Positions 13,116 to 26,100 of a stretch of DNA of 64,000 nucleotides are shown here, piece after piece; position 1 is the first letter of the stretch; every line of letters begins with the position of its first letter. The position numbers were made by a program, and so were the translations under genes. Source of the stretch: Antedon mediterranea (taxonomy: Eukaryota; Echinodermata; Crinoidea; Comatulida; Antedonidae); contig NC_092673.1 in NCBI RefSeq assembly GCF_964355755.1, positions 24,743,001-24,807,000 on the forward strand. The letters are read 5' to 3'. The notes beneath the pieces were generated by a model that saw nothing but the letters and a program-made list of their open reading frames with translations, did no database searches and had not been told where the DNA came from.

Positions 13116-14744
13116 CCATAGTATTAGTAATGAATCAAACATAAGCCCACCCTGGGGTATAAGTCTATGCCAAAATATAAGTACTGTAATTTGTTTTATG
13201 ATCAAGATCCCTGTTGGTATATGTGAACCCACATAGGTCTGTCTTGTGTTTTAACCTTACACATTTATTTATGGATCTCAACTAATTTTTAGTGGTAAAA
13301 TATGCTTAATTTTCCATTTAATTTTGCAAATGAAATCTTGATAGTTAATTTGTTTATTTATTGATAATAATTGAATAGAAAATGCATTAGCCCATGTTCT
13401 ATTGGCTATTATCTGGAAGAATATTTTTTCTAGTTTTATTTGTTTTCTGATTCTGTTTAATGACTTATGAACAATGTATCCAATAAATGAACAGTGTAGG
13501 TTATGGCTTTTTTATCAAAGCTAATCAATCAATCATTGATTTCAATGTATCAATCATGTTCTTAGTGATCAATACTTTATTGATCAATCATCTATAATAC
13601 ATACAAATCTTTTTTTGTTTATTGATTTCATCTTTAATACTGTACAATAGTAAATGAATTTATCAAATTACATCATTAATAACGTAATCAATCATTTAGT
13701 CAATTTATTTTTAGTTTATTTATTTTTCAATTCAATTTGTCAATCTGGAAAGTTTATATAATATAATTGTACTATTTCTTGCAATTCCTATAAATAATGT
13801 AGACAAGGTAAAAAAAACGTGTACAATTATATAAAGAAAACAAATTAAAAAAGATAATTTTAAGATATCACATAATATCTTTAGTACTTTCACAATGGCT
13901 TTTAATATCAGGCCATGATATTATTACAATATATGATAGTTCTATAATGCTACAGTCAGGCTTTCCTGAATGGACCCAATGATAGTCTTGCTATTAGCAA
14001 GCTAAGCCACATCTCCCTAAGGATCTATTGGTCAATGGTTAATTGTATTTATGCATGTTAACTATATATTATCTTGCTGTTGTCTGTATGAAGATTCTTT
14101 AATTTTAATGTACTGTATGCAATAGAAAAATATATTCTGAAAATGGTAATTTCTTGAATATTAGTACAATCGTTAATAGCATTATCCCCAAAAAAATATT
14201 TCAAAAGATTGAGGATCGTAAAAGATGATAGGCCATTAAATAATGTATTTCTCTGTTAAAATGAAAGGCCATGAAATTATTTATGATTTTCTTAGAATAA
14301 AGTATTCGTAAACATTAGTGGTGTGAATAAATAAAGTGTTTACAATCAATAATTTATTCAATTTAAAAAAAGAAAATGAGATGCACTACAATTTGTTACG
14401 AAACCATGATGGTCATAAATTAAAATTGTAAGGCCTACATATCAGAGTTCAACCTTGCTTTAATTGGAGTAAAAATGTTATATTTACTATAATATTTTGA
14501 TTCTAATTTTTAATTCATTCTTTCAAATACAAAGATAAATAAAACACATTCGATGAAGGTAAATAATCATCCAAGCATTTATCATAAACGTAAATATATT
14601 AATCAGTATGTGTGTAGATGCCATTAAACAGTATATTGAAAGAGACTACTGTACTGTGTATAATAAAATCAAACATATATGGTTGTGATAACAATTCCTA
14701 TTCTAATCTAACCTCAGTATTTTATATTTACTAATCTGCTATTG
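13116..14744. other. Intergenic, low complexity, no gene seen
   Basis: The stretch is AT-rich with ATCAATCA-type runs around 13520-13600. No open frame, splice pair or RNA signature was found that I would defend. Confidence 0.4.
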
Positions 14745-15845
14745 ATTACTCATTGATCCATTAATTGGCTCCAGATTGATCAGTTGATTGATTGATGAAT
14801 TGGTTTCTTATCTGATTGATTGATTTCTACTCTGATTGATTGATTGATTATTACTCTGATTACTATATTCTAATTGATTGATTGCTACTCTGATTGATTA
14901 TAACTGATTGATTGCTATTCTAATTCATTTATTACTACTCTGATTGATTGACTATTACATTGATTGATTACTATTCTAATTGATTGATTATTACTCTGAT
15001 TGATTATTACTCTGATTGATTGACTATTACATTGATTGATTACTATTCTAATTGATTGATTATTACTCTGATTGATTATTACTCTGATTGATTGACTATT
15101 ACATTGATTGATTACTATTCTAATTGATTGATTATTACTCTGATTGATTGACTATTACATTGATTGATTACTATTCTAATTGATTGATTATTACTCTGAT
15201 TGATTGACTATTACATTGATTGATTACTATTCTAATTGATTGATTATTACTCTGATTGATTGACTATTACATTGATTGATTACTATTCTAATTGATAGAT
15301 TATTACTCTGATTGATTGATTATTACTATGATTGATTGATTATTACTCTGATTAATTACTATTTTAATTGATTGATTGCTACACTGATTGATTGATTATT
15401 ACTATGATTGATTGATTATTACTCTGATTACTATTCTAATTGATTGATTACTACTCTGATTGATTATTACTATGATTGATTAATTATTACTCTGATTAAT
15501 TACTATTCTGATTGATTGATTGCTACACTGATTGATTGGTTATTGCTATGATTGATTTTCACTTGGATTGATTACTATTCTAATTGATTGATTACTACTC
15601 TGATTGATTGATTATTACTATGTTCAATTGATTATTACTCAGATTGATTATTACTCAGATTGATTACTATTTTAATTGATTGATTGCTACTCTGATTGAT
15701 TGATAATTACTCTGATTGATATACTCTTGATTAATTGATAAATTACTACTCCGATCAATTACTACTACTGTATGATTATTTGATTGATTACTATTCTGAT
15801 TAATTTATCGATTACTATGATTAATTGGTTGAATAATTTTTTACT
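14745..15845. repeat. TGAT-rich minisatellite, 56/72-bp units
   Basis: The whole block is built from TGATTGAT with interspersed ATTACTCTGAT, ACTATTCTAAT and ACTATTACAT words. In the regular centre, GACTATTACAT recurs at about 14950, 15022, 15094, 15150, 15206 and 15262. The unit is therefore 72 bp twice and then 56 bp three times, differing by one 16-base word. The outer parts are more irregular. Confidence 0.85.
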
Positions 15846-16414
15846 TCATTCATTAAATTCAAGGTATATTGAAAGAGTTACTGATATGAACACATAAATA
15901 TATAAATTACATACTTACTGAATACAGTACAGTTGGTTATGTGCATGTGCTTATGTTGTTAGATCATTTTCCAGATACAAATCTCCATTTAATAAAGTAC
16001 AGTAAAGATATTTTGAAAAGGTAAATTAAAATATGTGGCAGCAGTTTGAATCCTGTCAGTGGTATTTATCAAACAATTAATTTATGGAACCACATATGTT
16101 GACAGCTATGCTACATGGTGTACAATGTTCTTGAAACGCTATGATTCAATGTATCAATAATTAGTATTAAATGCTTTCGCACTGTCTCAGCATGTTGATA
16201 ACAATTTTGTGAAAATCATTTGAATGCTGTTTGATATTGTAATTACTTAGTTTTCATTGCAATGTATTTTGTTATATTTTGCAATTTTTTTTGTAAGAGA
16301 TACTGGGACCACAATCAATATATAAATTGTTTTGATAGGCATAATGACTTCCTTTACCAAACTGCCTTTAATTTGTTATTTTTGTGTTTTGTTGCCATAT
16401 TGAGTTTTATTTAT

Positions 16415-16431
16415 ATATATATATATATATA
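16415..16431. repeat. TA microsatellite
   Basis: A short uninterrupted TA run in AT-rich intergenic DNA. Confidence 0.7.
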
Positions 16432-16511
16432 GGGTTAGATAAGTTGAATTCAGTCTGTGTAGTTTATTTCACATTTTGTACTCGAAATTACAAGTGTCGT
16501 ATAAATGCTTG

Positions 16512-16684
16512 TAAATGCCAATTTACACAGATGAACGGTAAGCGGTAAACCGTGTAGCCTGTCCCGTAGAATCTGTATCTAACCTGAGCATAAACTGCTC
16601 GTCCACTCTGCTTTGTGTGTAAATGATCATAAGATTCTATACTTTTAATACCGTTACCGCTCTTCTGTGTAAATATGCCATAAG
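16512..16684. mobile_element. MITE family F, copy 2
   Basis: Ends ATGCCAATTTACACAGATG and CTTCTGTGTAAATATGCCAT are inverted and match the copy at 8855-9028. The subterminal GCGGTAA and TTACCGC words are also shared. Length agrees within a base or two. Confidence 0.7.
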
Positions 16685-17246
16685 GAGGAAGGCTAATGGG
16701 GTAAAAGGTTCAGGACTGTGGGTGACCCCATTAATACTTCCAATCTCGCAGCCTCAGCCTCACCCTAACCCCCTACACCATGTTCATATCCCTGTATGTT
16801 TAAAATTGGTTAAATGTAGCCTACTTCATTTCAATGTATTTTATGTGTGGTATTGTACAGTAATTCAATAATAGATTGAAATTGACAGTTGACAGAATAG
16901 ATAAACTGATAATATGTACATAAATTTGTAAATAATGATATTTATAATGTTAATGGAATATAAATACAGATTTTAAACGGTATGAACTTGTAATTAAGAC
17001 ATCAACTCCACCACTGGTTTGGTATTTCATGACCTGCATTGTAATTACAGAGTGTATTAGATAGGTTAACAAGTTAGGGAATCTAATTAGTCTAATCACC
17101 CCCTAAGCTGCTGACATTTAGCCATTCACAAATAACAATGAATTATTAAAGACGCAATCTGGATTTAATTTCGGTAGAGTTTTTAGAAAATGAATGATTG
17201 TATTTAATGCAAAGTAAATAATGTGCAAGGCGTTTTCATGGTTAGT

Positions 17247-17357
17247 TATTTACCCGGGTAAATTATTTACCCGGGTAAATTATTTACCCGGGTAAGTTAT
17301 TTACCCGGGTAAGTTGTTTACCCGGGTAAGCTATTAACCTGGGTAAGTTCTTTACCC
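17247..17357. repeat. 19-bp tandem repeat of the dyad TTACCCGGGTAA
   Basis: Five units carry the exact 12-base palindrome TTACCCGGGTAA at 19-bp spacing, followed by degenerate units (AACCTGGGTAA, TTTACCCCAGG). The linker drifts from ATTATTT to GTTATTT to GTTGTTT. No gene is close. Confidence 0.85.
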
Positions 17358-19795
17358 CAGGCCAATTATCGCTAACTGGGTTGATCACCAATAAATAACT
17401 AAGCATGAACAAGCCCAATAAAGGTTCTTAAAATATACATTTTGTAATATGTGTTTATACTTACTTTAAAGCAATTAAATTTGCTTTTCCAAAATTAAAA
17501 AAATCGATTGTCGATTGGTCTGAAAGTAATATGACAATGGATCAAGAATAATGAATTTATTAAGCAAAAAAATAGATATGTCTAAAAATAATGCAATTGT
17601 TTCAATGAAATGTAATAGACATTTTTCATTAACATGTTTATCATAATATGCTTAACTTTACTTCATTAAACCTAATTTAGTATGTAAACATATTATCACG
17701 GTTGTTCTATGATTTTAGGCATCTGTTGCAAATTTGGGTGTATTTTTTTTTCAAAATAATTATTATGATACCTCAAGTCAATAAGCTAAAATTGAATTTG
17801 GTGATAACAATTTTGTCAAATTCTGTGGCCAGATTTCTTAATAATTGTAATAATTCATAAATAGTAATCCCTGGTATTTCTACAGTCACAATAATAATTA
17901 ATGATTTGATTTTGATAAAGATTAATAATAATAATAAAATGATTTCATATTGATATGAATAATGATAATAGCTGGTTAATCATAATTTTAACATAGCACT
18001 GATTTCAATTATATGTTATATGTTACAAATATTGTATGTATTTGTGAGCCAGATGGTTTTGGTCAGTAAACTATTAATGATAATGAATAAATAATGATAT
18101 GATAAGAATAATTATTGATATTAACAAATGATTATGATTTGATTATATATGATAATAACTGATAATTATTTTATAATGATTTATACTCGGATACCCTGGC
18201 TTGAATTATTAAAATAAAAGTGAATGTTTTGTATCATGTTTATAATAAGTAAACGTAAAACTATAATATATCTATATTAACTAGCTATGTATAGTGTAAT
18301 AAAAAGGTAGCTATTAGTAATTAATTATTTTAGGTTTAATGCTATTCTAGAGTCATATATAATATTTAGTAACATCAATAGCTATGTCAATTGTGCTGCT
18401 ATTTAAATTAATGTATAGAAAAAAAAAACACATTTCAAATTATCTTTCTAATAAAAGAATAAAAATTTAAAAATATTTTGTGGAACTCATTTGTGTGGGA
18501 ACTGTGTATATAGTTTACGATCGTATGTAAAAAAAATTACTTTAATTACATGTTAAATTTAGAATTTAATTTGTATTCATTGAACATGGCTGAAATTTTC
18601 AAACCACACCCCAATTCCCCAGCACAGATCATCATATTTATACTAATAATTATATTTAAAGCATCTTTGCCTCGTCTGTTGTTAACCTCTCGCTACAGCC
18701 TTGTTGAATGAATGAAATAATAAGAAAAGAAAGACAAATTTGTCTCGGACTTGTTAAATTGGACAGTCAACTCATGTTCTTCACATTTATTAATTATTTG
18801 CATTAGTAAGAATGTAAGAACATCTTCAGATATACTCCTAACACATTACAAATTTTTCCAACATAACTGCTATTGAAAATAACGACATGTTCATACAGAA
18901 TGAAAGAAGAAGCATTATTGTCATTTTATATAAACTACAATTGCCTCAATTGAGTTTTATGGTTCTTCTCCCATAGAATTACTTGTAAAATTGCTAACAT
19001 ACTCCACTCTACATGCAACAACGCTTTCAGTCAAATTACAAGCATTGATATCAATTACCTACATGCATGGCCTGGTGCTCAATCAACCATGACATGGGAC
19101 GAACCAGACTGTAAAAAACACGACTTCTGCTCACTTTATTATCCTTCTAATTGGCTCAGTTGTTGCCAAGGGGCGGAGTTACTTAGGATTGACTTTGATC
19201 GATAGGTGATATAGAATCGCAGGGATTTCTTTATGAGATAAGCACCTTTCTTCTAATATCCCCTATTAGCTGGATGTCCTTGCATATAATTCATTTAACT
19301 ACAGCATTGAGTGCTATTAAATTGAGAATAATATTTTCCAATATTAATTTATTTTGTAATAAGATTAACAGAAGATAAATATGACACTTTTATAACTGGT
19401 TTAAATGAAATTTATTTCAATAAAAATGCTTGATGTTTATTAAATCATACCATTTTGTTAATATCTTTTAATTGTGGAGTAGGTAAAGACAATTGATTGA
19501 TGTGTACAAATAATACAATACAAAATAAAACAATAATAATAGATACTATTTAAATTGTAATGTACATATTTCTTGATTGTTGTCATATTAATTTATGTCC
19601 AAGAAGAGTACATGAATCAATTTTGCTTATAAAAACGGAATGTTAAAATATTTTTATTACCAAATTTTATTAGCAACAACAGTACCTATATATGCACGCT
19701 TGGTTTCAATTATTATACCAAAATATACACATAGCTTACATACATCTAAGTTTGCAGGGGACTATATATTACGTTTTTTTTAAATCATTTTATCA
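17358..19795. other. AT-rich intergenic stretch, no gene seen
   Basis: Runs of AATAATAAT and ATGATAAT dominate 17870-18190. The 19080-19260 part is slightly GC-richer and carries a few CpG, but no exon or RNA gene could be supported. Candidate poly(A) signals for the minus-strand NOP56 transcript (TTTATT on the plus strand) occur near 19653 and 19667. Confidence 0.4.
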
Positions 19796-19935
19796 ATTTG
19801 TCAGGCCCACAGTCAAGGATATGCACTTTTCTCCAAAAAGGTAGCAATCTGTTCCACATCTGACAGTCACAATATTTGAACAAAGGTCCTAGGGATCGGT
19901 AGCCCAAGCTACAATTCCATCCCAGCATTAACCTA
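19796..19935 (-). other. Possible structured element in the NOP56 3' region
   Basis: On the minus strand, 230-370 bases after the NOP56 stop, GGGAT..GTAGC-TTGG-GCTAC..ATCCC forms a two-step hairpin. A later GTCAG pairs with CTGAC directly before ACA. This resembles the outline of an H/ACA RNA, but no clear H box is seen between the halves. The same strand also has an open frame of about 47 codons. I do not recognise the sequence. Confidence 0.25.
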
Positions 19936-20162
19936 TAACATATTATTAATTCATATTTATACTTTCTTTAGTTTGGAACCGTTAGAACTTCAACGAGTAT
20001 GATGTTGAGAGAGTTAATTTTTGTTACAATGAAAAATTCAGAAATTCTAAATATACATGTTAATTGTTAGTATTAAAAATAGATTAAAAGGCTGGTCTTT
20101 AATGTAGAAAGGATCAATATATATACTAGCATTAAAATGCATCACCATAAAGTGGTCTTAGA

Positions 20163-23100
20163 TTATTCTACTTGTTTAACTTTCTTTTTTTTCTTTTTCT
20201 TGTCAGACACTGGAGCCTCGTCCATCTCTTCTTCTTCCATGTTAACATCAATAGAGATCTTTTTCTTCTTCTTCTTCTTCTTTTCAGAGGTTCCGTTGCT
20301 TAGCACTGGTTCTTCTTCAACCTCATCCTCTTCTTGGACTGCCTTTTTCTTCTTCTTTTTCTTTGGCGTTTCTTCTGTCACGTCATCTTCCATTGTAGTG
20401 TCGGCCTGTGATTCTTCAGCCTGCGATTCATCCAGCTTTCTTTTCTTTTTTTTCTCCTTCTTTCTTTTCTTTTTTAATATAGCTTCATGTTCCTGAGCCT
20501 GTAAAAACATAAGAATAAAAAATATACCTAAAGCTGTCCACACTATTAGATTTTATGTCATCCCTATATGATGATGTCATATCACTACCATATTTGAGCA
20601 GAACACACCATTTTTTGTCAAACTATTGATAGCGTAGACAGAGCGTAAGGTGCAAATACAGATTTGTATTGTTAAATGTTAGGTACAAACACACTAATAT
20701 GTCATCAGACTTTCAGAGGAAAAAAAGCCGATTTTGTGGAACTTAGAACAGATATAATATAGTGATAGAAAATATGCTGTTTTATGCATTTTATTACCTC
20801 GGTGACTGCCTCTTTCATTACATCAATGTTCTTTCTCGGTGTTTCACCAGTCTCATAGAATGACAAGCGTTCTTCCACCTGGCCTCGCAGTTTTTCACCA
20901 AACACAGAAGATGGTATTTCTATAAAAAAATATAAATGGTATAATAAATGTTTAGTAGATTCAAAAACATATATTTTGTTTGGTTTTAGAATGAAGCTTT
21001 TGTGATTGATAGTTACTAAGCCAGCACTGCAGATGTAGAATTGTGCTTTATAGGTTGTTAGGCAAAGGTATTAACATTATTATTTCTTGATTCTTAGAAA
21101 CGAATCATGGCGTGTCTATTATGATTACAATAAAATATACATTTCAACTGGGAAGACATTAAATTTTAGTTGTTGAACATTAAATCACATTGAATTATAA
21201 CGTAGAGACATAAATAAAAAGAAAAACATTTCACAAATGCTAATGGGTAATCGGGCAAAGGTATTCCCATTATTATTTCTTTATTCTTAGAAATGGATCA
21301 TGGCGAGGCTATTATGATTACAATAAGACATTACATTTTAGTTGTTGAACATTAAATCACAGTGAATTATAACATAGACATTAATATTAAACAAATACTA
21401 ATTATCTTTGGAATTCAGAGTTGAAAAGGAGGAATTAATTTCTGCCATTGTGTTGATATGTATCATTCAACATTCCTATAAACCAAAGATGTGAATGGGA
21501 CAATAGGTATGTTTTTATTCATTTTGTCAAAACAAAAACGGTTGTGTAAACACGCCTTGAACGCCTGCCTTATCCTTTTTAGACTTTCTGAAAAGAATAA
21601 AATTATTACAAACCGGAAAAGCAATCTATTCTTGACGCAATTGAGCACTTGTTTGCTAGGTACCGTGAGATTCTTCCTTTGTTTTTGGCACCAGCCCTTC
21701 CAATGAATGTAGAATGGTAAATCAGTCCATACTTTGGTGTGTTACCTTTTGTTTTTAACGCCCTGTGTTAAATGAAAAATGTTAACATTTTATTTTATAA
21801 CATTTAAAGAATGTATTGTCCCCCAAAAACATGGAAAATGAAGAATAATCAAATCAGACTTTAAATAGGCCATTTTGTAGCTTTAATCAGTTCTGTAGAA
21901 AAAAAAACCTTGAAAAAAATGTTTGAACGGTTAACTTGGCCGGCAGCCAATTTGACTATCTTTTGCTTTAAATTACATTTTTTTCGATTACATTATTTTT
22001 TTTTTCCCGATTCAATTGTTGGTCAAAGGGAATAACTATTACGTGACATTAAAAAGGAATATTCAACAACAAAATTGTAAAAAATTATTTTTTTCAGGGA
22101 GACAATACATCATACATATAAGTATAATAAAAAAACAGCACTTAATTAATTTATTTTTGAGAATGTGTTGAAGTTTTGATTTTACTTTTTACTACAACCA
22201 TCATCACAAGGTGTACTAACTTGTCCTAATGATGTCATTATTAACATAAAAGCATTACCTGAATAAAGCCTTTTCAGCACCTAGGATCTGGACGGTGGAG
22301 GCTGGGTATTTAGCCAAGTTGGTCAGGCTACCAGCATGTGAAATCAAACGAGCACCAACCTACAAATGATAGTTAAATAATATTATTTTTTTTCTGTCAG
22401 TATGTGATCTTGCCTGGCAAATTCCATACCAATATCTGTACATTTTTATTGGAATTAGTCTCTAATTTTTTATATATTTTGTTCATATATAAAGATATAA
22501 AGTTTGCGGTACACCACGTATATTAGTTCTGAAAAGAACAGTTGAGTTTCTTGATGTTTTCGATCAATTTGATTTCGCCATGCAAACCTTCAAACAATAT
22601 ATTTTGTTCATACTATTCAGGTATTTTACACGCATGTTTAACTTTTGATTGATGCTTTTTTCAAAATGTATACATATGTATATATATCATATTTATTTAT
22701 TATTTTTCTCTTTTCTCTTAGTTATTTTTATTGCGCTTGAATGCTGTTATTTAACGTCAGTAGCATAACAGCTATGCGCGCTCACAGGGGCCCCAGAGCT
22801 CAAGGGGCCTCAGAGCATGATCAGTCCAATGCAACTACTCAGCATTGGGGCCTTTGCTCTATATCACTGTTTAAGGTGCAATTGGATTGGTTGTTAGTTT
22901 ACAGAGGGTCATAGAATTTGTGATTTAGTTAAGTAACGCACCTGATCTCCAATAAGAGCAGCTAGATTTGGCGCCACACTCTGCATTTTATCTTGCAAGT
23001 AGGTATGCAGACTCTTACGATAGTCAGCCAGGGCAATCACACGGTTTGAGAAATTCTCAATGTTTATCAGGTCAATCTTTGAAATATCCATACCTTTAAT

Positions 23101-26100
23101 TTAAACAATACAAATAAAGAATTATTACACACACACACACCAGCGTATTCTTGCCATTTGATTGGTTAATTTTGTATCATGTGCTGTTCAGTATTTATAG
23201 TTCTATTGCATAAAAGTTTATATAAATTCCTGTCATTTGATTGGACGAATGTGGGTCACATGGCGTGCAATAGTACGCACTATTCAACGATCGTTAAATA
23301 GTACTTTTTGAAACATTTTTGTTTGTTATTTAGATGTTATATAAAACAAATAATGAATGTTTTGTATTCGTGTAATGGTACAAATAATGGCACTTGGTGA
23401 ATGATGAAAGGTTATATCAACTCGGCTTTGCCTCGTTGATATAACCTTTCATCATTCACCTCGTGCCATTATTTGTACCATTGCACTCATAAACATTCAT
23501 TATTTGTATATTATTAAATGGTTCTAATGCATGCCTAGTTTCTAAAACATTTTTTATAATAATTTTGTGCAACGCGAGGCTAGCTCAAATATTAAACCTA
23601 CAATGCAAGTTACTATAACTGTTTTTCTCCATAGCCAAAATCTGAAAAATGCCTTTTTCATAGTCTATCCTTAACATTGATTAAACATGTAAAAAGCAAA
23701 TTAATTAAGTAAAAGTTTAGGTATGTTATAAAACAAATAATTAATGTATTGTTTTTGCATTGAAAAGCCTGCTTGAAAACATCAGGGTATGGGTGACAAA
23801 ATGGGCTGGCATGCAAGAGGCTTGTTTATGGTAGGGACTGGAAAGTCTTCACACTTCCGGCCAACCATAACAACATAGACATTGTTTCTTACCCATTGAT
23901 GATTTGCTTGCGTCATAAATAGCCTGTGCCTTGGCAGAATCCATTGTGATTTCTTCCAATCCCTCTAAACTGTCTTCCGACAAATCATCACGACTTTTGA
24001 TGAACTTGGTCACTTTAGCATAGGTCACATTATCTGTTACTATTTTGATCAGCTCTGGAAAGTGATAGCCATACCATTCTCTGAAGAAAAAAAACCACCC
24101 CATTTAAAAAAAAAATCATTTAGTTGGGTAAATTGACTAACAGGTTTAATCACTGTCTTTTAATCACTGTCCCCTAGTTTAGTTAACAAGACAAACATAC
24201 ACACAAGATGCTTTATATAAGCATATTCTATTAAAAAACCATATTTACCACATTACCATATATACATATTACAAGTAGTAGAGTGCCACCTCTACCACAG
24301 TCATAGCTCAAAAAGTGCATCCGCATGAAGAGGGACCACCCAATATGCCTTACAACATCTCTGCTGCACACATTTATTTTATTTCATTATCAATAGAGTT
24401 AATTTTCTAAACAAAAATGTCTTGATACATGGTTCTTCATTTTAAGCTATTCCATTTCGAAAGAGTTCATGTCTGCCTGCCACATCCCTTCGCCAAGTCT
24501 AGTAACAATTTAGAAAGAAACAGCATTGTATATATACTGTACCTTATACGCATACAGAATGTGTTTATGTCTTTGTCCAACTGGTCCAAAAGACTGATGG
24601 ATTGGATGATCATGTTATCAACTCTGTTTACGTTAAACTTCACTTTGGCTCTGGAGTAGCTGTGGCCCAAACCTAATTGGGCTTTCCCCTCCACTTCAAG
24701 TGTCAGTCCTTTGATGAGAGCATGGAAATGTAACCGAATTCCTAAAACATTAAAGGTAAAAAGTTAATGCAGTAATTGTTAGTGATTTTTTATATTAATG
24801 ATGTCGCCGTCTTCCCAAAAGATGCACCCTTGGTTCTTTTACACGCATACAAGCAAGATGCTACACCAGACCTTGGTATGTTTTTAATGTTTTAAAATTA
24901 ATTAGAAGATTCGCAAACATTGACCACTGCATGTTGGTTTCCTGGGGTAGCACTAACATTTCATTTTGTTTAGCCATTTGGCGAAAGTCAAAATATTTTT
25001 TTAGTCAAATCAGTTTATCTATAGCCAAAATGGCTAAAGTCAAATTTTTTTATTTAGCCAAATGAATCGGTTTATAGCCAAAATTTAAAATTTTTGAAAT
25101 ATAGTGGTAAAAACATTTAAGTCAATTTATCTATGTTGAACATTTTTGTAAGGCATTGAGATAAAGAACCATGCCTAAATCACTGTATGATAAAAATATT
25201 TTTTTTGTATTTTTTTTACATGATCAAAACAATTTTTCAAATTGTTTTTAATCATACAGCATCTACGCTCGCGCTAAGGTCAAATTTTCGTTTGCCAAAA
25301 TGGCGAAAGGTTTTGAAAAACATTAGCCAAATTGAAAATCCTTTAGCCAAATTTAAAAAACCATAAAAATTCGAAAAAATGTTTATTAAATAAATAATGC
25401 ATGTATTTTTTAAATATTTTATTTCTTTTACATTTATATTATTATTAGGTATCCCAATGAACCTGATTTTCGTTACCGGGATTTTAACACGTTCGTGAAA
25501 TTTCAAAAAGTGACGCTTCTTTGAAGTTAAAAATATACTATTTCTTATGTACCCATGAGAATAAAAATTATATGCCTGGAAAGATCTTGTTTAAGGGATT
25601 ATTTTTATATATTTATAATCTATGTTTATTAAATATTATAATAGAAAACGCGAGTTAAAAATGAGGTACAAAAGCCGGCGAGCCGAAATCTGCGCGCTAA
25701 AAATAACTTTGGAAAACACCTACCCATTTTCGCACCCGATCGCACGAGGTCCATAATAGGTAGTGGAGTAATTTTTGTTGCATGTTATCAGGCTTTAAAT
25801 ACTCTTTATTTTGATATGTAAATCGGTTATTATTATTATGTACATCCGCCTCAAATGTCAATTTTAACGATAAAAGTTGAATTTTTGAGTCTTTCTCACT
25901 ATCAAAATCTGGCTAATTTAGTATTGAATTGAAGCTAATTTATATTTCTGTTTGATAAAACACATCGTTTTATTTGACTTTGCGTGGACCTCGTGCGAAG
26001 AGGCCAACAAGACCAACCCCTGAAAAAAATAATCCCTACCATAAATATCAGTGTTTACCATTTTCCTTACGGGGGATTCAGTTCTCCGCTTATTACTAAA

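Noticed and set aside
14745-15845. CRISPR-like regularly spaced repeats
   Set aside because: No unique spacers; the block is a simple eukaryotic minisatellite.
20137-20496. Plus-strand open frame rich in Phe and Ser
   Set aside because: It is the antisense of the Lys/Glu-rich NOP56 tail and has no independent support.
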